64,000 bases of DNA from JAAYCI01 sp964370445. Its GTDB lineage: Bacteria > Bacillota > Clostridia > Oscillospirales > Ruminococcaceae. Each line of letters starts with the position of its first letter. Within the stretch, counting starts at the first letter, position 1. Positions 1 through 8,142 of this stretch are shown here, one piece after another. The stretch spans positions 1-64,000 of the forward strand of contig CAYJJK010000002.1 of the NCBI GenBank assembly GCA_964370445.1. The letters are read 5' to 3'. The notes under the pieces are model-generated. The model was given only the letters and a program-made list of their open reading frames with translations. It was not told the origin of the DNA and did not search any database. Made by a program: the position numbers and the translations under genes.

Positions 1-297
1 CTAATTTTTAACATAATTTTGTCCAAAGACATATAAGGACTAGATGAATTTTATTATATCACAAGAAAAAACGCACTGCAAGAAACCTTGATATTTTTTA
101 CTTTTTGCCGAAAATACATAGTATGTTATGAGCCATATGAAGCCTGTTTGATAGACCATGAGGCTCCTGCCCACGCTCTGCCACTTTTGCAAAAGATAAC
201 AAAACACATTGTGTAAAAAACCGCCCTAACATTAGAACGCCAACCTTTGTTTATGCGGCCAAGATATTTTAGGCTCATTCTTTGTAGACAAAGCAAA
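1..297. other. No gene recognised
   Basis: AT-rich DNA downstream of the first lipoprotein gene. The part from about 241 resembles the sequence at 1815-1870 downstream of the second lipoprotein gene, so the duplication extended beyond the coding sequence. I see no convincing gene here. Confidence 0.5.
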
Positions 298-325
298 GCC
301 CCGGCGAAACATAGTTTCACCGGGG
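298..325 (-). terminator. Intrinsic terminator of first BMP lipoprotein gene
   Basis: A 12-base inverted repeat with a 3-base loop (arms GCCCCGGCGAAAC and GTTTCACCGGGG). Read on the minus strand it directly follows the stop codon at 350 and is followed by a moderately T-rich stretch. A homologous hairpin follows the second copy of the gene. Confidence 0.7.
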
Positions 326-349
326 AAATAGCCATGTAACTTTTAAAAA

Positions 350-1447
350 TTAAGCAGCGGCAAGGGTAGCCTCAGCTTCTTCTTGCTCAAACTCGTTGGG
401 CACATCAAGGTCGCCTGCGATGATGGCGGCTTCGGTGTCTGCTGCTGCTGCAAGGATTTCCTCAGAAAGGGTTTCTTCCACTGCGGTGTTCCACTCATAG
501 TATACAGCACCGCTCTCCATGGTGTAGAACTGGATTTCAGCAGGCATTTCACCGGCCAAAGCACGCTGGGTGGCATCCTCATACATAACAGTATAATCGC
601 CGAATACATTCATAATCACTTGCTCGGGAGCTTGGGAAGTGAAGTCACCAAGGCAGCCAATGGCATAGGTGCCTTCGCTCTCAGAAACTGCTTTCAAAGC
701 GCCGGCTTGACCTTCATTAGAGTTCGACAAAATCACGTCGGCTCCGTTTTGAATTTGGTTCAAAGTGGTTTCATAAGCTTCGTTGGAATCAGGGCTGCTC
801 AAAACAGCTTGTTGGACGTCTATGTCAGGGTTTACACTCACTGCACCAAGAGCAAAGCCGGTGGTGGTTTTTGTGTAAGACGGATAATCACCGCCCAATG
901 TAATGCCAATACCATCAATGCCGTCCATCATGGCAGACACAACACCTGCAACATACATACCTTCTTCTAGGCAGATGATCAGCGGAACTTGGTTGTCGCT
1001 TACAATATCGCCGCCCACGGTGTAGAACATGGTGTCGGGATAATCGGCCACAAACTCTGCAAACGGAGCTGCGCACTGGCCGCCATGGCCAAATACGATG
1101 TCATAGCCGTCTTCGGCCATGATTTCACCCTCTTGCTTGATAAGCTCGGAAGTGCCAGCTTCTACAACTGCCACAGAATAACCATAGGTATCTTCAAGGT
1201 AACGGCCAGCTTCTGCAGCCGATTGACTAAAACCACCATCGGTGGGCGAGCCAGGAATCAAAATACCAATTTGTACGTCGCCACCTTCAGCGGCAGCCTC
1301 TTCGCCACCCTCCTCGGCAGCAGCTTCACTTGTTGCGGCTTCGCTGGTTGCAGCTGCACTTTCAGCAGTGCTTTCGGCAGTGCCACCACAAGCGGCAAGG
1401 GCAGATACCATCAAAATAGCCAGAATCAGGGATAGAGCTTTTTTCAT
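350..1447 (-). CDS. BMP-family ABC transporter substrate-binding lipoprotein, copy 1
   Basis: Predicted 365-residue extracytoplasmic binding protein of the basic membrane protein (BMP/PnrA/Med) family, whose characterised members bind nucleosides for ABC import. The start at 1447 is chosen because AGGAGGAACG lies just upstream; a longer open frame to 1561 has no ribosome site. It has a lipoprotein signal (MKKALSLILAIL..) with lipobox SALAAC, then a Ser/Ala/Glu-rich linker of about 45 residues, then the binding domain starting with the typical DVQIGILIPGSPTDGGFSQSA. The ligand cannot be read from sequence. A close paralogue lies at 1924-3006 in the same orientation with its own promoter and terminator. 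The likely partner permeases and ATPase are at 55.8-59.3 kb, far from both copies. Confidence 0.9.
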   Translation of the reverse strand: MKKALSLILAILMVSALAACGGTAESTAESAAATSEAATSEAAAEEGGEEAAAEGGDVQIGILIPGSPTDGGFSQSAAEAGRYLEDTYGYSVAVVEAGTSELIKQEGEIMAEDGYDIVFGHGGQCAAPFAEFVADYPDTMFYTVGGDIVSDNQVPLIICLEEGMYVAGVVSAMMDGIDGIGITLGGDYPSYTKTTTGFALGAVSVNPDIDVQQAVLSSPDSNEAYETTLNQIQNGADVILSNSNEGQAGALKAVSESEGTYAIGCLGDFTSQAPEQVIMNVFGDYTVMYEDATQRALAGEMPAEIQFYTMESGAVYYEWNTAVEETLSEEILAAAADTEAAIIAGDLDVPNEFEQEEAEATLAAA

Positions 1448-1484
1448 GTTCGTTCCTCCTACAAAATTGTGTTTATATACAAAA

Positions 1485-1501
1485 CCCGCCAGGGTGGCAG
1501 G
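1485..1501 (-). promoter_or_regulatory. 5' leader hairpin of BMP copy 1
   Basis: On the minus strand CCTGCCA-CCC-TGGCGGG forms a 7-bp stem followed by TTTTG, about 40 bases before the start codon. It resembles a small attenuator. The same stem exists before copy 2 (3045-3061) with G-U substitutions that keep the pairing. No known riboswitch class was recognised. Confidence 0.45.
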
Positions 1502-1601
1502 TGTGCAACAAAGTGTTGGTTGGTAGGGGGGTGCTGTGTTGTAATACAAATAATTGTGCAAACCATCAAATTATCAACTCACGAAAAAAATCGTTGGCAC
1601 A

Positions 1602-1631
1602 AGTGTAGCACAAAACGTTGCATAATTACAA
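1602..1631 (-). promoter_or_regulatory. Promoter of BMP copy 1
   Basis: Minus strand -35 TTGTAA and -10 TACACT with 18-base spacing and a TGTGC extension before the -10. The second copy has the same architecture (TTGAAA, 18, TATGCT, also TGTGC), which supports the call. It predicts a 5' leader of about 150 bases. Confidence 0.55.
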
Positions 1632-1873
1632 TATAAAAACCAAAAAATTGACATTGCGCTGAATAATGCTTCCATATTTTATGCATTTTGCCAGAAATCT
1701 TCAAAAGGGATTTCCACATATTCTTTTGTCCTATGTATTACAAAAAAACTTCCTCTTTTATAATACATTATAGCATGGTATTCTAAAACAAAGATGGGCA
1801 TGCTACAACACTTTGCATGCCCATCTTTGTTTATGCGGTTAGATATTTTGCCAAACCTGTTTTGGGCAAAGCA

Positions 1874-1905
1874 AAACCCCGGCAAAACTAATTTTACCGG
1901 GGTTT
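1874..1905 (-). terminator. Intrinsic terminator of second BMP lipoprotein gene
   Basis: Inverted repeat with arms AAACCCCGGCAAAA and TTTTACCGGGGTTT; on the minus strand it ends in GGGGTTTTGC. It lies directly downstream of the stop at 1924 and is homologous to the hairpin at 298-325. Confidence 0.75.
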
Positions 1906-1923
1906 CATCACAATGTTTTAAAA

Positions 1924-3006
1924 TTATTCGCCGGCAAGTGTAGCCTCAGCAGCGTCTTGCTCAAACTCGTTGGGAACATCAATTTCACCAGCGATGATGG
2001 CAGCTTCGGTTTCTTCAGCAGCAGCAATTATTTCTTCAGGAAGAGTGTCTCTTACTGCGTCATTCCACTCATAGTAAACTGCGCCAGTCTCGAGAGTGTA
2101 GAACTGGGTTTCTGCAGGCATGTCGTCAGCCAAAGCGCGCTGTGTGGCATCGCTATACATGGTGGTATAATCGCCGAATGTGTTGATGATCACTTGCTCG
2201 GGTGCTTGCGAGGTGAAATCACCAAGGCAACCAATTGCATAGACACCCTCGCTCTCGGACACAGCCTTCAATGCGCCGGCTTGGCCCTCATTGGAGTTCG
2301 ACAAAATTGCACCAGCACCGTTTTGGATTTGGTTCAAAGTGGTCTCATAAGCTTCGTTGGCATCAGGGCTGCTCAAAACAGCTTGTAAAATTTCAATGTC
2401 GGGGTTCACGCTATGTGCACCAAGTGCCCAACCGGTGGTGGTTTTGGTGTAAGCTGGGAAATCGCCACCCAAAGTGATACCAATGGTATCCATATCGTCC
2501 ATCATAGCGGTAACAACACCGGCAATGTATGTAGCTTCTTCCAAGCACAGGATCAACGGAATTTGGTTTTCAGCCACGATGTCGCCGCCCACAGTGTAGA
2601 ACATGGTGTCGGGATAATCGGCCACAAACTCTGCAAACGGGGCTGCGCACTGGCCACCATGGCCAAACACAACATCATAACCGTCTTCGCCCATAATTTC
2701 GCCTTCTTGTTTGATCACTTCAGAAGTGCCAGCTTCTACAACTGCCACAGAAAAACCATAGGTTTCTTCAAGGTAACGGCCAGCTTCTGCAGCTGATTGG
2801 CTAAATCCACCATCAGTGGGCGAACCGGGAATCAAAATACCAATTTGTACATCGCCACCTTCAGCAGCAGCCTCTTCGCCACCCTCCCCAGCAGCAGATC
2901 CGCTGGTTGCAGCTGCGCTTTCGGCAGTGCTATCGGCTGTGCCGCCGCAAGCAGCCAAAGTGCCCATCAGCAAAATAGCCAGAATCAAAGATAGACCTTT
3001 TTTCAT
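1924..3006 (-). CDS. BMP-family ABC transporter substrate-binding lipoprotein, copy 2
   Basis: Predicted 360-residue paralogue of the 350-1447 protein, near-identical over most of the mature domain. The start at 3006 follows AGGAGGAATAA. It has a signal peptide with lipobox GTLAAC, a Ser/Ala/Gly/Glu linker slightly shorter than in copy 1, and the same DVQIGILIPGSPTDGGF domain entry. The promoter, leader hairpin and terminator are duplicated as well, so the whole transcription unit was copied. Differences are spread through the binding domain (for example around the AVLSSPDANEAYETTLNQIQ stretch), so ligand preference might have diverged; this is inference. It probably feeds the ABC transporter at 55.8-59.3 kb. 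Confidence 0.9.
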   Translation of the reverse strand: MKKGLSLILAILLMGTLAACGGTADSTAESAAATSGSAAGEGGEEAAAEGGDVQIGILIPGSPTDGGFSQSAAEAGRYLEETYGFSVAVVEAGTSEVIKQEGEIMGEDGYDVVFGHGGQCAAPFAEFVADYPDTMFYTVGGDIVAENQIPLILCLEEATYIAGVVTAMMDDMDTIGITLGGDFPAYTKTTTGWALGAHSVNPDIEILQAVLSSPDANEAYETTLNQIQNGAGAILSNSNEGQAGALKAVSESEGVYAIGCLGDFTSQAPEQVIINTFGDYTTMYSDATQRALADDMPAETQFYTLETGAVYYEWNDAVRDTLPEEIIAAAEETEAAIIAGEIDVPNEFEQDAAEATLAGE

Positions 3007-3044
3007 GTTTATTCCTCCTACAGAATATGTGTTTGTATGCAAAA

Positions 3045-3061
3045 CCCGCCATTATGACGAG
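3045..3061 (-). promoter_or_regulatory. 5' leader hairpin of BMP copy 2
   Basis: Minus strand CTCGTCA-TAA-TGGCGGG, a 7-bp stem followed by TTTTG. Compared with copy 1 the left arm changed at three positions, and all changes keep pairing through G-U, so the hairpin seems to be under selection. Confidence 0.45.
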
Positions 3062-3162
3062 TGTGCAGCAAAATGTTGATTGCTTTGGATATTTCTTTGT
3101 ACTACAAAATTCGAACCAAATCACTAAATTATCCTATACGCAAAAAAATCTCAACGAAAATA

Positions 3163-3192
3163 AGCATAGCACATATCCTCACACAATTTCAA
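3163..3192 (-). promoter_or_regulatory. Promoter of BMP copy 2
   Basis: Minus strand -35 TTGAAA, 18-base spacer, -10 TATGCT preceded by TGTGC. Same layout as the promoter of copy 1. Confidence 0.55.
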
Positions 3193-3463
3193 CATAAATA
3201 TTAATAAATTGACTTTACGCCGAATATAGATATAATATTGCCTATATTTTAGCCACAATGTATATAACAATCCGTTCCTTCTTGCTTTTAACCTATGTAC
3301 TACAACATTGTTCTATATTGTTCTATTGCGTCATTTATGTACTTGTTGTGTGTCAAAGCAAAAACAAACATACACAAAAACTTTGTTGCCTAATACAAAA
3401 ATGTGCTCCGTGGCCAAATTTACTGCCCTATTTTTTATATGACAAAAAAATAACCAGACCCTT

Positions 3464-3491
3464 TTGCAGATACAGCCGTTTGTAGTATAAT
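3464..3491 (+). promoter_or_regulatory. Promoter of queH
   Basis: TTGCAG, 16-base spacer, TATAAT, ending 30 bases before the queH start codon. Confidence 0.55.
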
Positions 3492-3520
3492 ACAATCGAA
3501 AAGTAAAAAGGAGATTCATT

Positions 3521-4132
3521 ATGCAAAAGCAAAACGATGACCGACGTATGGAAGAGGAAATGCGAACATTTGCACCGGGATCACCACTGCTTTTGCAGGT
3601 GTGCTGTGCCCCGTGCGCCAGCCGCGCAATTGAACGTTTAAGCAACCATTTTGCATTAACCTTGCTATACTACAACCCTAATATTGGGCCCAAAGAGGAG
3701 TACGATTTGCGACTTGCCTCGTTTACACCACTTCTTTCTGCAATGCAAACAACATATCCTGTGCGCTTGGAAGAAGGGCCATACCACAGCGAGCAGTTTT
3801 TGCAATTGGCGCGGCCCTTTAAAGACGAAATGGAAGGTGGGCAGCGCTGTGCTGTGTGCTTTGCTTTACGGCTGGAATATGCAGCAGAACAGGCAAAACA
3901 GCGTGGGTTCGCATGCTTTGCAAGCTCTTTAAGCGTAGGGCCACGAAAAAACGCTGCACAAATCAATGAAATCGGGCTACAATATGCACAAAAACACAGC
4001 ACGGTATATTTGCCAAGTGATCTAAAAAAACAAGATGGCTATCGGCGCAGCGTTCAAATTAGCAAAGAACTTTCCCTATATCGTCAAAATTATTGCGGCT
4101 GTGTGTATAGCATGCCCAAAAAAACACCTTAA
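3521..4132 (+). CDS. queH: Epoxyqueuosine reductase QueH
   Basis: Predicted 203-residue enzyme that reduces epoxyqueuosine to queuosine in tRNA, the non-orthologous replacement of QueG. Seen in the sequence: the CCAPC motif at residues 28-32, YYNPNI at about 50-55, a CxxC (RCAVC) at 110-113 and a C-terminal NYCGCVYS motif. These cysteines are the family's metal and active-site ligands. The start follows AAGGAG with a 7-base gap. Its stop overlaps the stop of the convergent gene at 4129 by a few bases. No other queuosine gene is nearby. Confidence 0.9.
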   Translation: MQKQNDDRRMEEEMRTFAPGSPLLLQVCCAPCASRAIERLSNHFALTLLYYNPNIGPKEEYDLRLASFTPLLSAMQTTYPVRLEEGPYHSEQFLQLARPFKDEMEGGQRCAVCFALRLEYAAEQAKQRGFACFASSLSVGPRKNAAQINEIGLQYAQKHSTVYLPSDLKKQDGYRRSVQISKELSLYRQNYCGCVYSMPKKTP

Positions 4133-4635
4133 GACAAATAGGGCAAAACCACAGCCCATTGCTGCAGCAGACACACAAGGTTACACGCTGCGTTGGCCGC
4201 ACTTGTGCTGGGTACACGCACAACCGGCACAGACAGCATTGCCTTGCAGTAGCGTTTGTATAATGTGTGCGCTGCACTACCATTGCAAAACACGGCCTCG
4301 ATAGGACTGCTTTGTAGTATAAGGTGGATCGGGTTCGGTTTTGGGTTTTTAATAGAACTATCGGCAGCGCCTTTTATATCACAGCTTTCTAAAACATCCC
4401 ATAAAGCTATATTTTTATCTTGCAATAAGGCAATTTTGTCAACTTTTGTTTTAGGGCATGGCGTGCCGCAAAGTGTGGAAATCAATGGCCAAAATCGATT
4501 TTGCGGATGCCCGTAATAAAACCCCGTTTCAAAACTTTTGGGCGAAGGGTATGTCCCCAGGATTAAAACACGTGATTTTTCGTTGTAGATAGGCTCAAAT
4601 CCGGGATCTTGTCCGCGCAAACCTGTCTGTTGCAT
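4129..4635 (-). CDS. DNA glycosylase of the uracil-DNA glycosylase superfamily (hypoxanthine/mismatch type)
   Basis: Predicted 168-residue protein of the UDG fold. The start at 4635 is preferred because AGGGAGG lies upstream; a start at 4698 has no ribosome site. Seen: VLILGTYPSPKSF near residues 23-35, the GHPQNRFWP motif at about 42-50, and a C-terminal VPSTSAANA motif. This pattern is typical of the family 6 deoxyinosine/hypoxanthine glycosylases and the related mismatch uracil glycosylases. It would remove deaminated bases in base excision repair. The exact substrate cannot be decided from the motifs alone. Confidence 0.75.
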   Translation of the reverse strand: MQQTGLRGQDPGFEPIYNEKSRVLILGTYPSPKSFETGFYYGHPQNRFWPLISTLCGTPCPKTKVDKIALLQDKNIALWDVLESCDIKGAADSSIKNPKPNPIHLILQSSPIEAVFCNGSAAHTLYKRYCKAMLSVPVVRVPSTSAANAACNLVCLLQQWAVVLPYLS

Positions 4636-4964
4636 AAAAAACCTCCCTTTTGCAGCTTTTGCAAAGTTGTACACACGCCAGTGTAACAAAATCGGCATAT
4701 GATACAGTTGTGTTACAAATTGATGTCAAAAAACTCAAATATCCTTTCAGCAACGCATACAGAGATCTATTCTGTTACCTTTATAAGGTATTATAAGCGG
4801 TTTGGTGCTGTGAAGCTGTATTCCGCATAAAAGAACAAGGCAAAAAACCCTTTTAGGTGAAAAAAACACACGTTAATATTATACGATGATTCGATATAAA
4901 TCGAGCACGCCTTTTATTCATAAATTATTTACAAATTTATTTTTCGAATTTTCGGTTTTATATC
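4636..4964. other. Intergenic region, no gene recognised
   Basis: AT-rich region upstream of the glycosylase gene and of the promoter at 4965. No open frame with a ribosome site is apparent. Confidence 0.5.
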
Positions 4965-4993
4965 TTGACATTTGATGTCGAAAAGGTTACAAT
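4965..4993 (+). promoter_or_regulatory. Near-consensus promoter of the guaB leader or small RNA
   Basis: TTGACA, 17-base spacer, TACAAT. This is one of the strongest promoters in the window. Transcription would start near position 5000. Confidence 0.75.
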
Positions 4994-4998
4994 TTAAT

Positions 4999-5155
4999 TG
5001 CAAGAAAGTTACAGCCAGAAACTTTCTCGCGTATGAGTGCAAACTTTTTTCATGATGCGGCCCTCCTCCTCCGGTTGTATAGAGTTACAACTGTCAGGTC
5101 CGCAAAAAAACTCCTTGTAAGCAGAAAACTCCGCTACTCCCAGCGGGGTTTTTTG
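4999..5155 (+). ncRNA. Structured small RNA or guaB leader, class not recognised
   Basis: A transcript of about 155 bases is predicted between a near-consensus promoter and an intrinsic terminator. It can fold into a 5' hairpin (GAAAGTT with AAACTTTC), a rod in which GCGGCCCT pairs with AGGTCCGC around an inner GTTGTA/TACAAC hairpin, and the terminator stem. No open frame with a start is present on this strand. The rod shape and size recall 6S RNA, and its place 140 bases before guaB suggests a leader attenuator. I cannot decide between these and recognise no conserved riboswitch core. Confidence 0.45.
5128..5154 (+). terminator. Intrinsic terminator upstream of guaB
   Basis: 8-bp stem ACTCCGCT / AGCGGGGT with a 6-base loop, followed by TTTTTTGTTTT. 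It would end the 4999 transcript or act as an attenuator for guaB. Confidence 0.75.
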
Positions 5156-5296
5156 TTTTCTTCGCGGGGGGTATATCACACCAATCGGCAATCACATTAA
5201 TATGGCACACAAGGGGTTTTCTTTTCGGCAAAGCTATGTTACGATGAATGTAAACAAGCTATGTAAAAGGAACAATAACGGAAAGGAACACTATAT

Positions 5297-6803
5297 ATGG
5301 CAATGATATTTAAAGAGCCCAGCCGCACATTTGGAGAATATTTGCTGGTGCCGGGGTATTCCTCGGTTGACTGTACACCGCAGGCTGTGAGCCTAAAAAC
5401 ACCCGTAGCACGGTTTAATAAGGGGGAAGAGCCACCCCTTTCGATGAACATCCCCATGACAAGCGCCATCATGCAAAGCGTTTCAGGTGTAAAAACAGCT
5501 ATTGCGTTAGCCATTGAAGGTGGCATCAGTTTTTTGTATTGTAGCCAAACCGTAGAAGAACAAGCGGATATGGTGCGTCATGTAAAGGGATATAAAAAAG
5601 GGTTTGTCACTTCANNNNNNNNNNAACACCAACATTCGGCCTGATGCAACACTGGCCGATGTATTGGAGCTTCGGAAAACAACGGGGCATTCCACGGCAG
5701 CCGTTACCGATGACGGCAGTGCCCACGGAAAATTGCTTGGCATGGTCACCTCGCGCGATTATCGCGTATCGAGGATGGATCCCTCTGAAAAAGTGGAAAA
5801 TTTTATGACACCGTTTGATCAATTGGTATCGGCCCCCGCCACCACCACACTTAAAGAAGCAAACGATATTATTTGGGATAACAAAGTAAATACCTTGCCT
5901 TTGGTAGACGAAAACCAAAACCTTGTGTATTTGGTTTTTCGAAAAGACTATGATTCCCATAAAGAAAATATAAACGAACTTTTGGATAAAAACAAGAGCT
6001 ACATTGTAGGAGCTGGCATCAATACACGCGACTATGAACAGCGCGTGCCGGCACTGGTAGAAGCCGGGGCCGATATTCTGTGCATCGATTCAAGCGAAGG
6101 ATATTCCGAATGGCAAAAACGCACCTTGAACTGGGTGCGCGCAAAATATGGCACCGGGGTTAAAGTGGGCGCCGGAAATGTAGTGGACGCCGAGGGCTTT
6201 CGCTTTTTAGCCGATTGTGGTGCCGATTTTATAAAAGTGGGCATCGGTGGTGGTAGCATTTGTATCACTCGCGAACAAAAAGGAATTGGCCGCGGCCAGG
6301 CTACCTCTGTTATTGAAGTGGCAAAGGCGCGTGACGAATATTTTGAAGAAACGGGCGTTTATGTGCCCATTTGCTCGGACGGCGGCATTGTGCACGATTA
6401 TCATATCACATTGGCTTTGGCTATGGGTGCTGATTTTGTGATGCTTGGGCGCTATTTTTCGCGCTTTGACGAAAGCCCCACCAACCGTCTTTTGCTAGGC
6501 GGTAGTTATGTGAAAGAATATTGGGGCGAGGGTAGCAATCGCGCACGCAACTGGCAACGCTATGATTTGGGTGCAGGAGAAAAACTAGGCTTTGAAGAAG
6601 GCGTAGATAGCTATGTGCCCTATGCCGGCAGCCTAAAAGACAATGTTTCGGCCAGCCTGTATAAACTGCGTAGCACCATGTGCAACTGTGGCGTTCTCTC
6701 TCTCTCAGACTTACGCAAAAACGCACGTCTCACCCTTGTATCCTCCACAAGCATCATCGAGGGCGGCAGCCATGACGTAATTTTAAAGGATAAAACAGAA
6801 TAA
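5297..6803 (+). CDS. guaB: IMP dehydrogenase (interrupted by an assembly gap)
   Basis: Inosine-5'-monophosphate dehydrogenase, the NAD-dependent step that commits IMP to guanine nucleotides. The N-terminal part (5297-5615) and the C-terminal part (5626-6803) are in different frames only because a 10-N scaffold gap of unknown true length lies between them; the residues lost are few, just before NIRPDATL. Domains: barrel entry (SSVDCTPQAV.., LSMNIPMTSAIMQSVSG), a CBS pair covering roughly residues 100-220 (VTSRDYRV, NTLPLVDE), then the catalytic barrel with the active-site cysteine in GGGSICITREQ, ICSDGGI and GADFVMLGRYF. About 500 residues, the normal size. AAAGGA lies 8 bases before the start. 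Confidence 0.92.
5616..5625. other. Assembly gap (10 N) inside guaB
   Basis: Ten N bases. Scaffold gap; the apparent frame change in guaB is not evidence of a pseudogene. Confidence 0.95.
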
Positions 6804-6820
6804 GGCTACTTTTGATAAAG

Positions 6821-6905
6821 ACCTTACCCCCCTTTCTTCGAAAGAAATGGGGGGTTCAAACTTCCCCCAAAAAACTTTTATATAAGGCCGATTCTACAAA
6901 ACGAT
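6821..6905. repeat. Intergenic repeat with terminator hairpin, copy A
   Basis: A strong hairpin (ACCCCCC TTTCTTCGAAAGAAA TGGGGGGT) followed by a TTCAAACTTCCCCC segment and AAAAAACTTTTATATAAGG. The same arrangement recurs at 53101, 62998 and, inverted, at 13664; a related element is at 55610. The hairpin also serves as the guaB terminator. Read on the minus strand the conserved core is CTTATATAAAAGTTTTTTGG. Confidence 0.75.
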
Positions 6906-6952
6906 TTGCAAAGCGAATTTAATTATGCGAAGCAATAACCAAACCAAACAAA

Positions 6953-6977
6953 ACCGCCGAGATAGTCTCCAGGCGGT
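6953..6977 (-). terminator. Terminator of the cbiZ operon
   Basis: ACCGCC and GGCGGT arms; on the minus strand followed by TTTGTTTGG. It lies 46 bases downstream of the cbiZ stop. Confidence 0.55.
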
Positions 6978-7022
6978 CTTCCTATGCAAAATATGCAAAG
7001 TGTAAGGCGGCAGCTCTATGTC

Positions 7023-8129
7023 TTACTCCAAAATCTCTCCATCCAAAAGTGCCGAAATGATGGCAGCATGGTATCGGTCTATCATATACTTCAGGGTGTC
7101 CTCTACAGTTGTGAGGGATGGTAGCGTGCAGGGCCAAGAGACTGTGCACAAGAGGGAGAGCAGTGTTTCGCCTGCCGCAAGGGTTTCTGCCGGCGTAAGC
7201 AGTTGCCACATCAGTTGATCCAAAAGGTGTGCGTAAAGTGATGAATAAACAAGGGGTTTGCTTTGCGCAGAGAAGGTTTCAAGATGACCAATAAACTGCG
7301 GCTTCTCCAATGTACCGCCGTTCTTTTTGTAGCTGTGAAAAAGGCTATTTTGTGTTACACCAAACCGCTGCATGCGCCGCAATACGTTATGTTGTGATTG
7401 TTTTGTAAGATTTGTTTGTTTGCAAAGGGTTTCTTCTAAAGCGTCTTTTACACAAGCTGCGATAAGCTGGCCCAGTTTACTATGCTTTCCGGCATTTGTA
7501 AGTGTTAGGGGTGACGATGGGTTTGCCACCACAATAATACCATCGGTACCGGTTCCTGTTGCAAGACCCATAGAATATCGGCTTTGTGCAAGCAACTCTT
7601 GCAACATGGCAGTTTTTGCCTCAGTGGCTGTAACAATCACTCGTGCAAGGGTACCTTTTGGAAGGTTTGCATCAATAAACAGCAAGATATTAATGGTACC
7701 AAGCGTAGCACTTTGGGGCGAAGTTTCCTCGCTTTCGTCCCAAGTGGCTTCATCACCTACACGCCCGCCATTGATGTCCACACCGCCCGTGACAACCGCT
7801 GCAACATGAATTCCATTATAATGTTGCGTTTTAATGCTGGCATTTTCCATATCGGCCGCGGTGGTAAGTCCTGAGGTAGTTGCAGCGTTAAGCCCAAGTT
7901 CTTCTGCGATAACGCGCAGGTGCTCTTGATAGGTGGGCGCTTTTAGCGTATAGGGCATACCTGCGCCTTCTTTTCCATCATGGTTGAACACATGTGTAAG
8001 ATTTTCTGTGTAGCCGCCGTTTAACAATGAGGTAGAAAGCACCGCGCGTTTTCCTTTAAAACACACCACAAGTGATTTTTGATATAGGTGCAGGTCGTCC
8101 CCATTTTCAAATGTGAATAAGCGCATCAT
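7023..8129 (-). CDS. cbiZ: CbiZ-family adenosylcobinamide amidohydrolase
   Basis: Predicted 368-residue protein. The CbiZ domain hydrolyses the aminopropanol linkage of (pseudo)cobinamides to cobyric acid in corrinoid salvage. Seen: VVTGGVDINGGRVGDEA, then LGTINILLFIDANL, TATEAKTAMLQEL and ATGTGTDGIIVV, which are the family's signature blocks in the expected order. The region after about residue 240 (HNVLRRMQRFGV..) extends the usual domain by roughly 120 residues and has no domain I recognise. The start at 8129 is favoured because GGAG lies six bases upstream; the in-frame ATG at 8141 has no ribosome site. It lies just downstream of the TIM-barrel gene in a two-gene operon. No other cobalamin gene is in the window. 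Confidence 0.75.
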   Translation of the reverse strand: MMRLFTFENGDDLHLYQKSLVVCFKGKRAVLSTSLLNGGYTENLTHVFNHDGKEGAGMPYTLKAPTYQEHLRVIAEELGLNAATTSGLTTAADMENASIKTQHYNGIHVAAVVTGGVDINGGRVGDEATWDESEETSPQSATLGTINILLFIDANLPKGTLARVIVTATEAKTAMLQELLAQSRYSMGLATGTGTDGIIVVANPSSPLTLTNAGKHSKLGQLIAACVKDALEETLCKQTNLTKQSQHNVLRRMQRFGVTQNSLFHSYKKNGGTLEKPQFIGHLETFSAQSKPLVYSSLYAHLLDQLMWQLLTPAETLAAGETLLSLLCTVSWPCTLPSLTTVEDTLKYMIDRYHAAIISALLDGEILE

Positions 8130-8142
8130 TGTGTTCTCCATT

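Noticed and set aside
383..970. 195-residue plus-strand open frame
   Set aside because: Antisense shadow of the first BMP gene; no ribosome site or family.
1448..1631. Purine riboswitch before the BMP genes
   Set aside because: No aptamer core (the conserved loop and junction signatures are absent) on the minus strand leader.
5009..5191. 60-residue minus-strand open frame over the guaB leader
   Set aside because: It overlaps the structured RNA and terminator, and has no supporting context.
5297..6803. guaB as a frameshifted pseudogene
   Set aside because: The frame changes at a 10-N scaffold gap, and both halves align to one continuous IMP dehydrogenase with the catalytic cysteine intact.
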